This document shows positions 44,434 to 54,227 of a stretch of DNA of 64,000 nt, piece by piece. The stretch covers positions 62,001 to 126,000 of the forward strand of contig JANXLV010000033.1 of NCBI GenBank assembly GCA_025355005.1. The letters run 5' to 3'. The notes beneath the pieces are model-generated. The model made no database searches and had not been told where the DNA came from. It was given only the letters and a program-made list of their open reading frames with translations. The position numbers and the translations under genes were made by a program. The first letter of the stretch is position 1. Each line of letters begins with the position of its first letter. The stretch comes from Myxococcales bacterium. Its GTDB lineage: Bacteria > Myxococcota_A > Polyangia > Polyangiales > Polyangiaceae.

Positions 44434-46359
44434 TTACTTCGCCATTCGCTCTATCGAGAAGCTCGTCACGTGGCTCTCGTCTGCGGAGCCGCCCCTCACT
44501 CCCACGTGGAGCCTCACCTTCGCGTCGACCTTCACTGGGCACGGCTTCGGCTCGCTCTGGTCCACGCTCGTCGTGATGCGCTCGCCGTGGCGCTCTACAT
44601 GGATTCGACTTCCGACGAGGAGCGGGCACGCGGCGCCGCCGATCTCGACCTCTGCGCCGGCGTCGTCGCGAAGGAGGATGAGCGGCGCGGCTCCGGAGGG
44701 GGAGGAGAGGTCGAGCGCGAACGACGCGAACGTGACGTCCGTGAGCATGGCGGTCGCGCCCGTGGCCAGCTTCAATCCGGTGGCAGGATCGAACCGCGAG
44801 ATGTCCGACGGCGCGCGGTCCAGCGCGAAGTACGACGCGTTCTGCGTGAGCAACGTCTTCGGGATGTCCGCGAACGGATGCATCGTGCCGAAGCGGAAGC
44901 CGAACAGATGCGCAAAGGCGTCATCGCCGTTCGCGAGCCACATCGCGAGACCAGGATCGGGTGACACACCCACGGTCGCGAGCGGAGCTTGCGTCGCCGG
45001 TGTGAGCCCGAGCGGCGGTCCGTCGGGCGGCGCATCCTCGAGCGTGAGGAACGCGCCGAACCACGGCTCATAGCGGAGCCAGTGCGCGCCGGTGAAGAGC
45101 AATGGCTGACCGCCCGTCCCACGGAAGAGCGCGAGCGGGCTGTTCTTCAGCCCAGGGATCGGCTCGCCCGGCTCCAGCGCGCCCTCGCCGGAGATGAGCC
45201 ACGTGGTCTGGAAATTCGAGTCCGTGATGTCCGTGCTGTCCGGTGCGATCACCGCTAGCGCGCCGCCTGCGTCGAGCGCAACGAAGCCACGGTTCCGGCG
45301 CGCGACCAGATCGCGCGAGGGCTTGCTGTGCGCCGACGCGTCGGGCGTGAGCCACTCGAGGTGGGCGATCGGCACGGGCGCAAGTGACGAGCCGATCTGC
45401 GTGCCGCCGGGCGTGAAGCCGCCTGCCACCAGGATCTCTCCGGACGCGAGCCGCAGCACGGTGGGGTTCATGCGCGGCACCTCGAGGAGCTCCACGCCTT
45501 GCGTGAAGACGCGCTGCTCCTTCGGGTCCACGATCTCCATCGTACGAAGCGCCTTGCCCGAGCCATCTGTGCCGCCGACGAGGAGCGTCTTCCCGTTCGC
45601 GAGCACGACAGCGCCGTGATTCGCGCGCGGCTGACTGAGGGAGATGATCGCGGGCGAGAAGTCGCCGAGCGTGTTCTCGTACACCTCGGCGGTGGTGAAC
45701 GGCGAGTTGGTGTCGGGATTGTTTCCGCCTGCCACCAGCGCCCCGTCACCGAACGCGGTGATGGTGGGGTTCTCGCGGCTCGTCTTCAGACCGAACGGGA
45801 GCTGCGTGAGCTTGCCCGTGTTGAGATCCGCGACGAACGAGAGCGGCACCGACGTACCGCTGGCCCCGCCGACGATGAGCACGTGGTGATCGTCGAATGC
45901 GCCGAGCGTCGCGTCGGTGCGGTCGACGACCTTGGAGAGCGGGCACGACTTCGCCGCGGGGAACACGAGGACGTCGATGGCGCCCTCGCTGGACTTCACG
46001 AGCGAGAGCCCCGTCCACGCCTGCGGACCCGCGCCCGCCGGTCGCGAGATCTCGAGCGTGATCGACCGCGCGTCGGCCGGCAGAGCCGCCAGCGCCGCGC
46101 CGGTGTCCGCGATGTAGAGGCCCTCGCTCGGCGCGACGGGCGACGTGGAGAAGTCACCCCCTGCGCGGAAGATCGAATAGGCCTGGTCCGGCGTGAGCGC
46201 GCATGCCGCCGGCACGTGAACGATCACGGACCGATTGACGAGGTCGGTGCTGGTCCCGCATGCGACGAGCGCCAGGATCGCGAGCGCCGCGGTGCCCAGA
46301 ACGGACCGCGTATATGCGCGTGACAACGGCGCTTCCTGGGACCCGGCGGGGCGCATCAC
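44434..46359 (-). CDS. Kelch-type beta-propeller lipoprotein
   Basis: 641 residues. Lipobox ILALVAC (Cys about 34). The middle contains kelch-like repeats with double Gly and aromatic positions: VLIVGGASGT, GALVAGGNNPDT, TLLVGGTDGSG, EILVAGGFTPGG, separated by about 50 residues. The C-terminal third (from about 480) is a beta-rich lectin-like or jelly-roll module (ASFALDLSSPSGAAPLILLRDDAGAEVEIGG, HVGVRGG). Extracellular or periplasmic binding protein of unknown ligand. It is divergent from the second kinase gene over 92 bp. Confidence 0.8.
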   Translation of the reverse strand: MMRPAGSQEAPLSRAYTRSVLGTAALAILALVACGTSTDLVNRSVIVHVPAACALTPDQAYSIFRAGGDFSTSPVAPSEGLYIADTGAALAALPADARSITLEISRPAGAGPQAWTGLSLVKSSEGAIDVLVFPAAKSCPLSKVVDRTDATLGAFDDHHVLIVGGASGTSVPLSFVADLNTGKLTQLPFGLKTSRENPTITAFGDGALVAGGNNPDTNSPFTTAEVYENTLGDFSPAIISLSQPRANHGAVVLANGKTLLVGGTDGSGKALRTMEIVDPKEQRVFTQGVELLEVPRMNPTVLRLASGEILVAGGFTPGGTQIGSSLAPVPIAHLEWLTPDASAHSKPSRDLVARRNRGFVALDAGGALAVIAPDSTDITDSNFQTTWLISGEGALEPGEPIPGLKNSPLALFRGTGGQPLLFTGAHWLRYEPWFGAFLTLEDAPPDGPPLGLTPATQAPLATVGVSPDPGLAMWLANGDDAFAHLFGFRFGTMHPFADIPKTLLTQNASYFALDRAPSDISRFDPATGLKLATGATAMLTDVTFASFALDLSSPSGAAPLILLRDDAGAEVEIGGAACPLLVGSRIHVERHGERITTSVDQSEPKPCPVKVDAKVRLHVGVRGGSADESHVTSFSIERMAK

Positions 46360-46451
46360 CTGTGAAATTACCTCAGAAAACCCGCGGTCTCAACGCACCA
46401 CCGCCACAAAGGTCGCGGTGACGGCCAGCGCACAGGTAGAATGAGGAAGGC

Positions 46452-48335
46452 ATGTACCCCCAGGTGTTCGGGAAATACATCCTCGAGCGCGAGCTTGGGC
46501 GTGGGGGAATGGCGCGCATTCTCCTGGCCACGTTGCGTGGTGCAGGTGGCTTCGAGAAGAAGCTGGTCGTGAAGCAGATCCGCGACGAGCTCCTCGTCGA
46601 CGGTGAGTTCGTCCGGCGCTTCGTCGAAGAGGCGAAGACGACCGTTGCCCTCAGCCACCCGAACATCGTGCCCGTGTACGAGCTCGGCGTGGAGCAGGGA
46701 ACGTACTTCCTGGCGATGGAGCTCGTGGAGGGGCTCAGCCTCGACCAGCTCCTGCGCCACGAGGCGCTGGGCGGCGAGCGCAACAAGCTGTTCCCCGAGG
46801 AGGGCGCATACATCGGCGTCGAGGTCTGTCGCGCGCTCTCGTACGCGCATCGGCGCATGAAGGTGGTCCACCGCGACATCACACCGCGCAACGTGATGAT
46901 CGACGAAGAGGGCCAGGTGAAGCTGATCGACTTCGGCATCGCCGCACCCGCGCGTATGGCGGGACAGGAGATCTTCGGCTCGCCTGGGCACATGCCGCCG
47001 GAGCAAGTACGCGGGCAAGAGCTCGGTCCCGCGACGGACATCTTCGCGGTGGCAGTGCTTCTGATGGAGGCGTGGAGCGGAAGCGCGCCGTTCCGTCGCA
47101 AGACGATGGAGGAGTGCGACGAGGCGATGCTTGCGCCGCATCCGAAGCCCAGCGACACCGATCCGCGCCTCATCCCCTTGGATGACACGCTCATGCGCGC
47201 CATGAGCCTGCAGGCGCGCGCGCGCCAGCAAGACGCGGACGAGCTCGGGCGGTCGCTGCGCCACTTCCTGACGGGGATAGACCTTGCGGACGTCGCACGC
47301 ACGCTCGGCGCACGCGTGTATCATGCACGCAAAAATATGGCGGCCCAGGCGCAGGAGGAGACGGGCAAGCCCAAGTCCGCGCGCGCGGCGAGCCAGGCGG
47401 AGATCTTCACGCAGACGTTCGCTGCGCGCGAAGAGGTCGACAAGTGGTCCGAGCGCCCGCAGTCCGGACCGCAAGGCGAAGCGACGCCTGCAAAGGCCGA
47501 CGCACCGAGCGAGCCGATGGCGCCGTCCACGCGACGGATCCCGAACTCCACGCCGCCGTTCCCGATCACGCGCGAGCTCCCCGACGCGGACGCAAAGGAG
47601 GACGACACGGCTGAGAAGCCGAAGCCCAAGCCCAAGCGGTCTACCCGCGACACCGGAATGGCGACCAAGCCGGAGATGCCAGCGAAGCTCGAGAGCATGC
47701 GGAACGTGCCCATCGAGACCATCGCGACGCGCCCGATAGAGACGCCCGCGCGTCCGTTCAACTCGATGCTCCCGAAGGCGCGTGCAGCGGCGGGTCGCAA
47801 GGGAATGCTGCAGGGCGCGCTGGGCGTAGGTGTCGCGGCGGCTGCGCTGTGGTTCTTCTTCGTGCGGCCCGCGAGCGGCCCGAGCGGCGTACAGGACACG
47901 CACGACGCTGCAGTCGCCTCCGTGCTGAGCACGCAGCCATCGGTCACTGCTCCCGTGAGTGCGGCCCCATCTGCATCGCCGCCAAGCTCCGCCGCCCAGG
48001 TGCCGAGCAGCGCGCCGTCGGTCGTCCGCCCACCAGGTTCTGCGAGCGGCGCGAACAGCGCGAACACGGGCGGCACGAGCAGCGCTCTCGCACCTTCGGG
48101 AGGTGCGAGCCTGGTGCTCTACGGCACGCCGGGCACGCGCGTATCGGTCGACGGACAGGCTGCGCGACCATGTCCTCAGCGCCTCAACACGACGACGGGC
48201 GCGCACGACATTCGCTTCCTCTTCGACCAGACGGGCGAGTCGCGTGGTGAGCGGCTGACGCTGAAGCCGGGTGAGCACGTTACCCTGCGCGCGGACTTCA
48301 CGCAGGCCGTGCCAACCATCCAGATCCAGCGATGA
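46452..48335 (+). CDS. Serine/threonine protein kinase with membrane anchor and PEGA-like tail
   Basis: 627 residues. Kinase domain 8-275: Gly loop GRGGMARI, Lys41 in LVVKQI, catalytic loop HRDITPRN (140-147), DFG (160-162). The key residues are intact, so it should be active. A disordered Lys/Pro/Thr-rich linker follows, then one transmembrane helix (about 451-470, GALGVGVAAAALWFFF), a Ser/Pro-rich stretch and a short beta-rich domain near 560-620 (LVLYGTPGTRVSVDGQA) of PEGA type, extracytoplasmic. GAGGAAGG precedes the ATG. Its stop overlaps the next lipoprotein's start (ATGATGA), so signalling and surface lipoproteins are coupled. Confidence 0.92.
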   Translation: MYPQVFGKYILERELGRGGMARILLATLRGAGGFEKKLVVKQIRDELLVDGEFVRRFVEEAKTTVALSHPNIVPVYELGVEQGTYFLAMELVEGLSLDQLLRHEALGGERNKLFPEEGAYIGVEVCRALSYAHRRMKVVHRDITPRNVMIDEEGQVKLIDFGIAAPARMAGQEIFGSPGHMPPEQVRGQELGPATDIFAVAVLLMEAWSGSAPFRRKTMEECDEAMLAPHPKPSDTDPRLIPLDDTLMRAMSLQARARQQDADELGRSLRHFLTGIDLADVARTLGARVYHARKNMAAQAQEETGKPKSARAASQAEIFTQTFAAREEVDKWSERPQSGPQGEATPAKADAPSEPMAPSTRRIPNSTPPFPITRELPDADAKEDDTAEKPKPKPKRSTRDTGMATKPEMPAKLESMRNVPIETIATRPIETPARPFNSMLPKARAAAGRKGMLQGALGVGVAAAALWFFFVRPASGPSGVQDTHDAAVASVLSTQPSVTAPVSAAPSASPPSSAAQVPSSAPSVVRPPGSASGANSANTGGTSSALAPSGGASLVLYGTPGTRVSVDGQAARPCPQRLNTTTGAHDIRFLFDQTGESRGERLTLKPGEHVTLRADFTQAVPTIQIQR

Positions 48336-49186
48336 TGAGAAGGTCATCGGCGCTCGCAGCGGGGTTCGTGATCGCCGCGCTCGCCGTGGGATGTCGCGCC
48401 GTTCTGGGGATCAGCGACGACAACAACGGCGCCGCCGACGGTGGCAACGACGTCGATGCAACGGACGAGGGGGGCGGCATCGCCGACGCGGGCTCGCCTG
48501 ACGTCCAGCTGGTGTCCGTGTTCTGCGCGAAGCTGACGCCGCCCGCGAACGTGTGCGACGACTTCGACAAGGATCCGTTTTTGAAGGGCTGGGACAACTT
48601 CTTCGGGCACCCCGACCCGGCCGTCGGTGGCGGCGGGACGCTCGGTGCAGACTTCACGCAATGGAGCTCGGGCCCACGCTCCGTGCGCATGACGGTGCCG
48701 CAGCTCCTGCCCAACACGAACGCGGACTCCTTCCTGATCAGGGAGCTCCCGATGGGCATCGCGAACATCACCATCAGCGTCGACGTGCTCATCGAGACGG
48801 AGAACTTCCCGGACGAAATGGGCCACGTTGGCGTGCTGGGCATGGCGTTCGATGGCTTCGACCCCTTCGTGGAGATCCGGCGAACGAAGCAGGGCGGATA
48901 CCTTCGCCTGGACGACATGAGCGAAGGTCAGCTGCTCCAGCCGTTTCCCGTGGGCGTGTGGAAGACCGTCGAGCTCGACTTCGCGTTCTCGGCCGACGCC
49001 GGCGCCGTCACCTCGTTCGTCAACGGCGTCCCGGCGGGCAGTGGCAAGCTCTCACCGACCTACTACCATGTGGACGCCTACCCGCGCGTCCTCGTGGGTC
49101 CGGGGCTCGCGCAGGGGCCCATGAACGAGTACCGGGTCAACGTGGACAACGTGGTCATCCGCGGAACCGGCATGTTCGGGAAGTGA
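48332..49186 (+). CDS. Lipoprotein with lectin-like (LamG/ConA-type) domain
   Basis: 284 residues. Lipobox ALAVGC (Cys 21), an Asp/Gly-rich linker, then a beta-sandwich-like domain beginning VCDDFDKDPFLKGWDNFF and continuing ISVDVLIETENFPDE, FVEIRRTKQGGYLRLDD, TVELDFAFSADAGAVTSFVNGVPAGSG and NEYRVNVDNVVI. That is the usual LamG/concanavalin pattern. It overlaps the kinase stop by 4 bp. Ligand unknown, perhaps carbohydrate. Confidence 0.78.
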   Translation: MMRRSSALAAGFVIAALAVGCRAVLGISDDNNGAADGGNDVDATDEGGGIADAGSPDVQLVSVFCAKLTPPANVCDDFDKDPFLKGWDNFFGHPDPAVGGGGTLGADFTQWSSGPRSVRMTVPQLLPNTNADSFLIRELPMGIANITISVDVLIETENFPDEMGHVGVLGMAFDGFDPFVEIRRTKQGGYLRLDDMSEGQLLQPFPVGVWKTVELDFAFSADAGAVTSFVNGVPAGSGKLSPTYYHVDAYPRVLVGPGLAQGPMNEYRVNVDNVVIRGTGMFGK

Positions 49187-49221
49187 TGCCTCTCCAGCGC
49201 TGACCCGGGTATCATGCGCGC

Positions 49222-50274
49222 GTGCGCACCCCTTCGATCTCCCTCCTCGCGTTCCTTGGTCTCATTGCCTGTGACGGGGGGCCGTTGCCTCTGGAAGCAG
49301 AGGCTCACGTGGCGACCACGCCGGGCAACACCGACAAGGTGGAGCTGATCGTGAAGGCGGCGCCCGGCGTGGACATCACCGCAGGCGGCACCACCGAGAA
49401 CACGGGCGAGAGCCCCAACCGCACGTTCTTGATTCCGAAGAGCAAGATGACCCTGGGAACGAACATGCTCGCGGTCAGCGCCATGCGCGCGAGCCTCGGA
49501 AGCAAGAGCATCGGCACCACCACGGCGAAGATCGAGCTCGGACCGAAGATGGTGCTGCACGTGCAGGGCGCGGATGGTGCGCCGAACGAGGGCACCTTCA
49601 CCTGCCCCGGCGCGATGTGCGGCGCCACGTCCATCCCGTACGCGAAGTCCGGCAAGATGGTGCTCTCGGTGATGAGCGACATCAAGACGAAGCTCACCAT
49701 CGAAGGCAAGAGCATGGAGCTCGCAGCGGGCGCGAAGACCCAGGTCGACGTGGATCTGGTCGCGAAGCTCGCCAGGACGCCGGTCACGCAGAACGAAGAC
49801 GTTGTCTTCCCCCTCATGCTCGAAGGCGACGGCGCCAAGCTCACGGAGAACCTGATCCTTCGCGGCAACGGAATGACCGAGATCGCTGCGCGCGAATTCG
49901 CGAAGGCCGGGAGCGGCCCCGTCATGTTCGCCGGGGAGCCAGCCTCCACCAATCCGCCCGCAGCGATGGTCGTCGTTGGCGCACCGTTCGCGCCGCTCGT
50001 CGTCGTGGGCACCGCGAAGACGTTCGCCGACGTGGACCTCGTGGGGATCGGCACACAGACGGAGCGCAAGTTCCCCTGCCCCAACGGCACCATCCTCTAC
50101 ATCGATCTGGACGTGAAGGTGGTGAACCGGCGCACCGGCGCGAGCGTCGGCCAGAAGACGATCTCCGCGGACCGCACCAGCTGTCCGCCCATCCCCACGA
50201 CCAACCCATTGAAGAGCACCGTGCGCGAAGACGACACTAAGAAGGTGCTCGCGGACACGTTCTTGAAGAAGTAA
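49222..50274 (+). CDS. Lipoprotein of unknown function
   Basis: 350 residues from a GTG. Lipobox LGLIAC|DG (Cys 17; Asp at +2, which in enterobacteria marks inner-membrane retention). The mature part is beta-rich with KMVLHVQGADGA, TFTCPGAMCGATS (possible disulfide), LTIEGKSMELAAGA, and a C-terminal half with AAMVVVGAPFAPLVVVGTA. No known domain is obvious. It follows the LamG-like gene by 35 bp and precedes the acyl-CoA dehydrogenase gene by 13 bp. Confidence 0.68.
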   Translation: MRTPSISLLAFLGLIACDGGPLPLEAEAHVATTPGNTDKVELIVKAAPGVDITAGGTTENTGESPNRTFLIPKSKMTLGTNMLAVSAMRASLGSKSIGTTTAKIELGPKMVLHVQGADGAPNEGTFTCPGAMCGATSIPYAKSGKMVLSVMSDIKTKLTIEGKSMELAAGAKTQVDVDLVAKLARTPVTQNEDVVFPLMLEGDGAKLTENLILRGNGMTEIAAREFAKAGSGPVMFAGEPASTNPPAAMVVVGAPFAPLVVVGTAKTFADVDLVGIGTQTERKFPCPNGTILYIDLDVKVVNRRTGASVGQKTISADRTSCPPIPTTNPLKSTVREDDTKKVLADTFLKK

Positions 50275-50287
50275 AGTCCGCGGCGCC

Positions 50288-51451
50288 ATGCCCGACTTTT
50301 TCAGCCTCTCGCGACACCTGACCGAAGAAGAACGACAGATCCAGAAGACCGTGCGCAGCTTCGTGGATGCGCGCGTGCTGCCGGTGATCGCCGACCACTT
50401 CGAGGCCGGCACGTTCCCGACGGAGCTGATCCCGGAGATCGCGAGCCTCGGCCTACTTGGATGTAATCTACAAGGATATGGCTGCGCAGGCCTGTCCGAA
50501 GCGGGCTACGGCGTGGCCATGCAGGAGCTCGAGCGTGGCGACTCGGGCATCCGGAGCTTCGCGAGCGTGCAGGGCAGCCTGGTCATGTACCCGATCCATG
50601 CCTTCGGGTCGGAGGAGCAGAAGAACAAGTACCTGCCGGAGATGGCGAAGGGAAAGCTCGTCGGGTGCTTCGGTCTGACGGAGCCCGACGCCGGCTCGAA
50701 CCCGAACGGGATGCTCACGGTCGCGAAGGAAGACGGCGACGGCTACGTGCTGAACGGCACGAAGCGCTGGATCACCAACGGCAACCTGGCGCACGTGGCG
50801 CTCGTCTGGGCGAAGCTCCACAACAAGGACGGCGAGGTGCGCGGCTTCCTCGTACCGACCGACACCAAGGGCTTCGAAGCGCGTCCCATTCACAAGAAGA
50901 TGAGCCTCCGCGCAAGCGTGACAAGCGAGCTCATCATGGAGGACGTGCGCGTCAAGAAGGACGCGCTCCTTCCCGGCGTGCGCGGAATGAAGGGTCCGCT
51001 GTCGTGTCTCACGTCGGCGCGCTTCGGAATCGCGTGGGGCGTCATCGGCGCGGCCACGGCTTGCTACGACTCGGCGCTCGACTACGCAAAGCACCGCGTG
51101 CAGTTCGGTGGCAAGCCCATCGCGAGTCATCAGCTGGTGCAGGCGAAGTTCGCGGAGATGCTCACGCAGATCACCACCATGCAGCTGATGGCCACGGAGG
51201 TCACGCGCCTGAAGAACGAGAAGCAGCTGCGCCCGCAGCACGTGAGCATGATCAAGCGAAACAACGTGCGCGACGCGCTCGGGATCGCGCGTGTGTGTCG
51301 CGACATCCTCGGCGGCAACGGCATCACGCTCGAGTACCCGATCATGCGGCACCTCATGAACCTGGAGACGGTCTACACGTACGAGGGCACGCACGACGTG
51401 CACACGCTCATCCTCGGACAGGACGCGACGGGCATCTCCGCGTTCGAGTGA
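50288..51451 (+). CDS. Acyl-CoA dehydrogenase, glutaryl-CoA-dehydrogenase type
   Basis: 387 residues, FAD enzyme. GCFGLTEPDAGSNP and WITNGNLAHVALVWAK are the flavin site; TYEGTHDVHTLILGQ holds the catalytic Glu in the glutaryl-CoA type position. The Arg in GIRSFASVQGSLVM matches the GCDH residue that reads the substrate carboxylate. The length matches GCDH (about 390). It should turn glutaryl-CoA into crotonyl-CoA in lysine/tryptophan breakdown. It is upstream of the M16-fold pair but with no obvious pathway link. Confidence 0.9.
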   Translation: MPDFFSLSRHLTEEERQIQKTVRSFVDARVLPVIADHFEAGTFPTELIPEIASLGLLGCNLQGYGCAGLSEAGYGVAMQELERGDSGIRSFASVQGSLVMYPIHAFGSEEQKNKYLPEMAKGKLVGCFGLTEPDAGSNPNGMLTVAKEDGDGYVLNGTKRWITNGNLAHVALVWAKLHNKDGEVRGFLVPTDTKGFEARPIHKKMSLRASVTSELIMEDVRVKKDALLPGVRGMKGPLSCLTSARFGIAWGVIGAATACYDSALDYAKHRVQFGGKPIASHQLVQAKFAEMLTQITTMQLMATEVTRLKNEKQLRPQHVSMIKRNNVRDALGIARVCRDILGGNGITLEYPIMRHLMNLETVYTYEGTHDVHTLILGQDATGISAFE

Positions 51452-51453
51452 CC

Positions 51454-52779
51454 GTGAGAGCCGCGCTCGTTTTCTTCTGCTTGATGCTCGCGGTCATGGC
51501 TCCTTCACGGGCACATGCAACAGCGGGATGGCCGCTGCCTCCTCCGGTCCTTGCGCGGCTCACGAACGGCCTACGTGTGATTGTCCAGGAGGATCACCGT
51601 CTGCCCGTGGTGGGGATGCATCTGCGGTACGACGTGGGCACGCGCGACGCATCCGAGGCCCTCGCGATCGTGACGGCGCGCATGATGCTCCGCAAGACCG
51701 CGCACGTCGGCGTCGGTGAGTACGACCGTCTCCTTGCGGCCGCCGGCGCGCGGAACGTCGACTGGAACGTGACGCTCGATGCCACGAACTTCGCCGTGAC
51801 GCTGCCGACCTCTCATCACGCGCTCGCGCTCTGGCTCTGGAGCGACCAGATGGGATTCTTCGCCGACGATCAGGGCGCCTTCGAACAGGCCTTCGCGCTC
51901 AGCGCCGAGGAGCGCACGCGCAAAGTACAAGGCCAGGCCATGGGACTGGGCGAAGATCTGGCGCGGCATGAGCTGTATCCCGCGGGCCACCCCTACCGCG
52001 TGCCCGTCGGCGTGAGGGACTCCGCCGCCATCCGCACGGCCGCCGAGATTCGTCAGTTGCATGACACGCTCTACGTTCCCAGCAACGCGACGCTCGTTCT
52101 CGTCGGTGACGTGAGCGCCAGCGCGGCGGTCGCAGAGGTCGAGCACTACTTTGGTTCGCTCTCGAGCGGTCAGCACAAGGCTCTCCCGAAGCCCCCTCCG
52201 TTGCCGGCAACACGGGTGCGGCTCGACATGGCGGCGAACATCGAGCACGAGATGGTGGTCGTTCAATGGCTGGCGCCTCCCGAGCCAGTGGCGGAGCGCA
52301 CGTTGCAAACACTCGCGGAGGTGCTCGGCGGGACGCGCGCGCGCATTCTCGAGTGGGAGCTCGCCGATCGACGCGGCCTTGTGACCTGGGCACGATCATT
52401 CTACGTGCCGCGAGCGCTTGGGTCCGCGTTTCGAATCGAGCTGCGCGTCGCGCCCGGGCACACGCCTCGGGAGGCGGCGGACGCGCTGTTCGAATTCCTC
52501 ACGCACGCCAGCCCGGCCACGTTCAACGAACAGGTGATCGCGACTGCACGAACGGACGTCGCAAGAGATCGGCGGGAGCTCGAGGAGACTTGCGTGGGCC
52601 GCGCGCGCAGCCTGGCGAAAGGCACCGCGGCGCTGCAGGGGCCGGACCTCACGGCGGCGGACCTCTCGCGGTCTCTGCAAGAAGACGTGTTTTCGCACGC
52701 GAGCGTCACGCTGCTCTGGAGCCGCGTGTCGGGAGCGCCCGTGGCGGGTGAGGTGCGCGCGCGCACGGAGCTTCCGTGA
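51454..52779 (+). CDS. M16 (insulinase)-fold secreted protein lacking the zinc motif
   Basis: 441 residues from a GTG at 51454. Signal peptide (LVFFCLMLAVMAPSRAHA|TA). M16 layout is clear: LTNGLRVIVQEDHRLPVVGMHLRYDVGTRD, then the site that should read HxxEH reads IVTAR (72-76); after that VGVGEYDRLLAAAGA, LALWLWSDQMGFF and the second-domain HPYRVPVG. Both zinc His and the Glu are absent, so it cannot be an active metalloprotease. It is coupled to the next M16-fold gene (TGATG). Confidence 0.87.
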   Translation: MRAALVFFCLMLAVMAPSRAHATAGWPLPPPVLARLTNGLRVIVQEDHRLPVVGMHLRYDVGTRDASEALAIVTARMMLRKTAHVGVGEYDRLLAAAGARNVDWNVTLDATNFAVTLPTSHHALALWLWSDQMGFFADDQGAFEQAFALSAEERTRKVQGQAMGLGEDLARHELYPAGHPYRVPVGVRDSAAIRTAAEIRQLHDTLYVPSNATLVLVGDVSASAAVAEVEHYFGSLSSGQHKALPKPPPLPATRVRLDMAANIEHEMVVVQWLAPPEPVAERTLQTLAEVLGGTRARILEWELADRRGLVTWARSFYVPRALGSAFRIELRVAPGHTPREAADALFEFLTHASPATFNEQVIATARTDVARDRRELEETCVGRARSLAKGTAALQGPDLTAADLSRSLQEDVFSHASVTLLWSRVSGAPVAGEVRARTELP

Positions 52780-54227
52780 TGCGTGTCCTCACGGCCGCTG
52801 CGTTGCTTGCGATCGCGGGGTGCGGTGCCGCTCCGTCGCAGGACGTGATGTCCGTGCCGACCGTACCCACGGCAGCGCCCACCGTTCCTGCGTTTCGCTT
52901 GACGCCGCCTGCGCCCATCGCCACGCCAGAATTCAGTGCGCCACGCGTTCGTGCCTTCGACCTGCCGAACGGCGTTCGCGTGAGAAGCCTGCACCGCGAG
53001 GGCCCCCTCTGTTCGCTTCGCATGCGCCTGGTCACCGAGGTGATCGACAAGGCGGCGACGCTTGCGATCATGGCGCCGGAGCTGAAGGCAGGGACCAAGG
53101 CTCATCCCGGAGGTGGGTTCACGCAAGCGATGAACGCGCTCGGCGTTCAGCTGGACGTCTTCGGTTCCTCGGAGTCAGTCGACTTGCTGTCGACGTTCCC
53201 TCCGGAGGCGATGGAGGCGATGCTCGGGCTCATGGCAGAGGCCCTGCTCACGCCCACGTTTCCGAGGCCGAGCTTCGACGCTCAGCGCGCTTACAAGGCC
53301 TCTTACTCGGACGCGACGTGGAAGCTACCTGCGAACCTCGCGGAGCCTGCTCTCGAACGCGCTCTGTTCGGCGCGGACCACATCTACGGTCATCTCACTC
53401 CGGATGCGAGTCAGCTCCGCGCTGTCGTCTACGAGGACATGGTCGCGACGCACGCCGCGGTGCTCGATCCGAGCCGCATCATCGTCGCTGCCGGTGGAAC
53501 GTGCAACGAGGTGGCGTTGCGACCGGCGGTGGAGAAGGCCTTCGGCGCGATGGTACGCGCGCCGACACGCCCAGCGCCTGTCGTCGCCCCCGCCGTCCCT
53601 ACGAGGCGCCTCGTCGTCGTCGACTCGCCGGGAGCGCTCGAGGTGGAGATCGTTCTTGGCGTCTTGGGCCCGACTTGCATGAGCACCGACTGGTACACGG
53701 AGCTGGTCGTCAATCAGGTCATGCGCCAGCGGGCAACCGACCGGATCCAGCACGCGCTGGGCCTCACGGACAACCTGTGGGTCACGGGGCTGGGGTACAG
53801 CGCCGCCGGCGGTACTGTCATTCGCGCGAGCGTTCGCAGGGAGAAGCTTCCCAGCCTGCTCGCAGAGGTGGAGTCGCTCCTCGCGTACGCCTCACACGCC
53901 GACGAGTCTGCGGTGGCCGACGCGCGCTCGCGCATCCTCCTCCAGGACGCGGGCGCTTTCGAACGCGCGCGCGACATCACCGCGGGCCTCGCCGGACTCG
54001 CGCAGTACGGTCCGGACGGCGAGGGCTTCGTACGCTTCCGGACCGAGGTGCACGACACCACCGTCGCAAGGGTCGCTGCATATGGCAAAACGTACCTCGC
54101 GCAGTCGAAGCCCGTCGCCGTGGTGGTCGGGGACGTCGGAGCCATGCGGGCCGACCTCCCGTCGCTGGGCTGGGAGCATGTCGAGCAGCGCGACGCGTCC
54201 GGCGCGCTCGTGACGACGTTCAGATAG
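52779..54227 (+). CDS. Second M16-fold protein, lipoprotein, without zinc motif
   Basis: 482 residues. Lipobox LAIAGC (Cys 15), a Pro/Thr-rich linker, then an M16 domain: FDLPNGVRVRSLHREG, TLAIMAPELKAGTKAHPGGGFT in place of HxxEH, LDVFGSSESVDLLSTFPPEAMEAMLGLMAEALLTPTF, and YKASYSDATW. The region equivalent to the non-catalytic half of M16B pairs is normally of this type; unusual is that its partner also lacks the motif. Start overlaps the preceding stop. Likely lipid-anchored in the periplasm, partner to the first protein. Confidence 0.86.
   Translation: MRVLTAAALLAIAGCGAAPSQDVMSVPTVPTAAPTVPAFRLTPPAPIATPEFSAPRVRAFDLPNGVRVRSLHREGPLCSLRMRLVTEVIDKAATLAIMAPELKAGTKAHPGGGFTQAMNALGVQLDVFGSSESVDLLSTFPPEAMEAMLGLMAEALLTPTFPRPSFDAQRAYKASYSDATWKLPANLAEPALERALFGADHIYGHLTPDASQLRAVVYEDMVATHAAVLDPSRIIVAAGGTCNEVALRPAVEKAFGAMVRAPTRPAPVVAPAVPTRRLVVVDSPGALEVEIVLGVLGPTCMSTDWYTELVVNQVMRQRATDRIQHALGLTDNLWVTGLGYSAAGGTVIRASVRREKLPSLLAEVESLLAYASHADESAVADARSRILLQDAGAFERARDITAGLAGLAQYGPDGEGFVRFRTEVHDTTVARVAAYGKTYLAQSKPVAVVVGDVGAMRADLPSLGWEHVEQRDASGALVTTFR

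Noticed and set aside
50665-51453. Plus-strand frame before the first M16-fold gene
   Set aside because: It is a different reading frame of the acyl-CoA dehydrogenase gene. Arg-rich composition is typical of a shadow frame in high-GC DNA.
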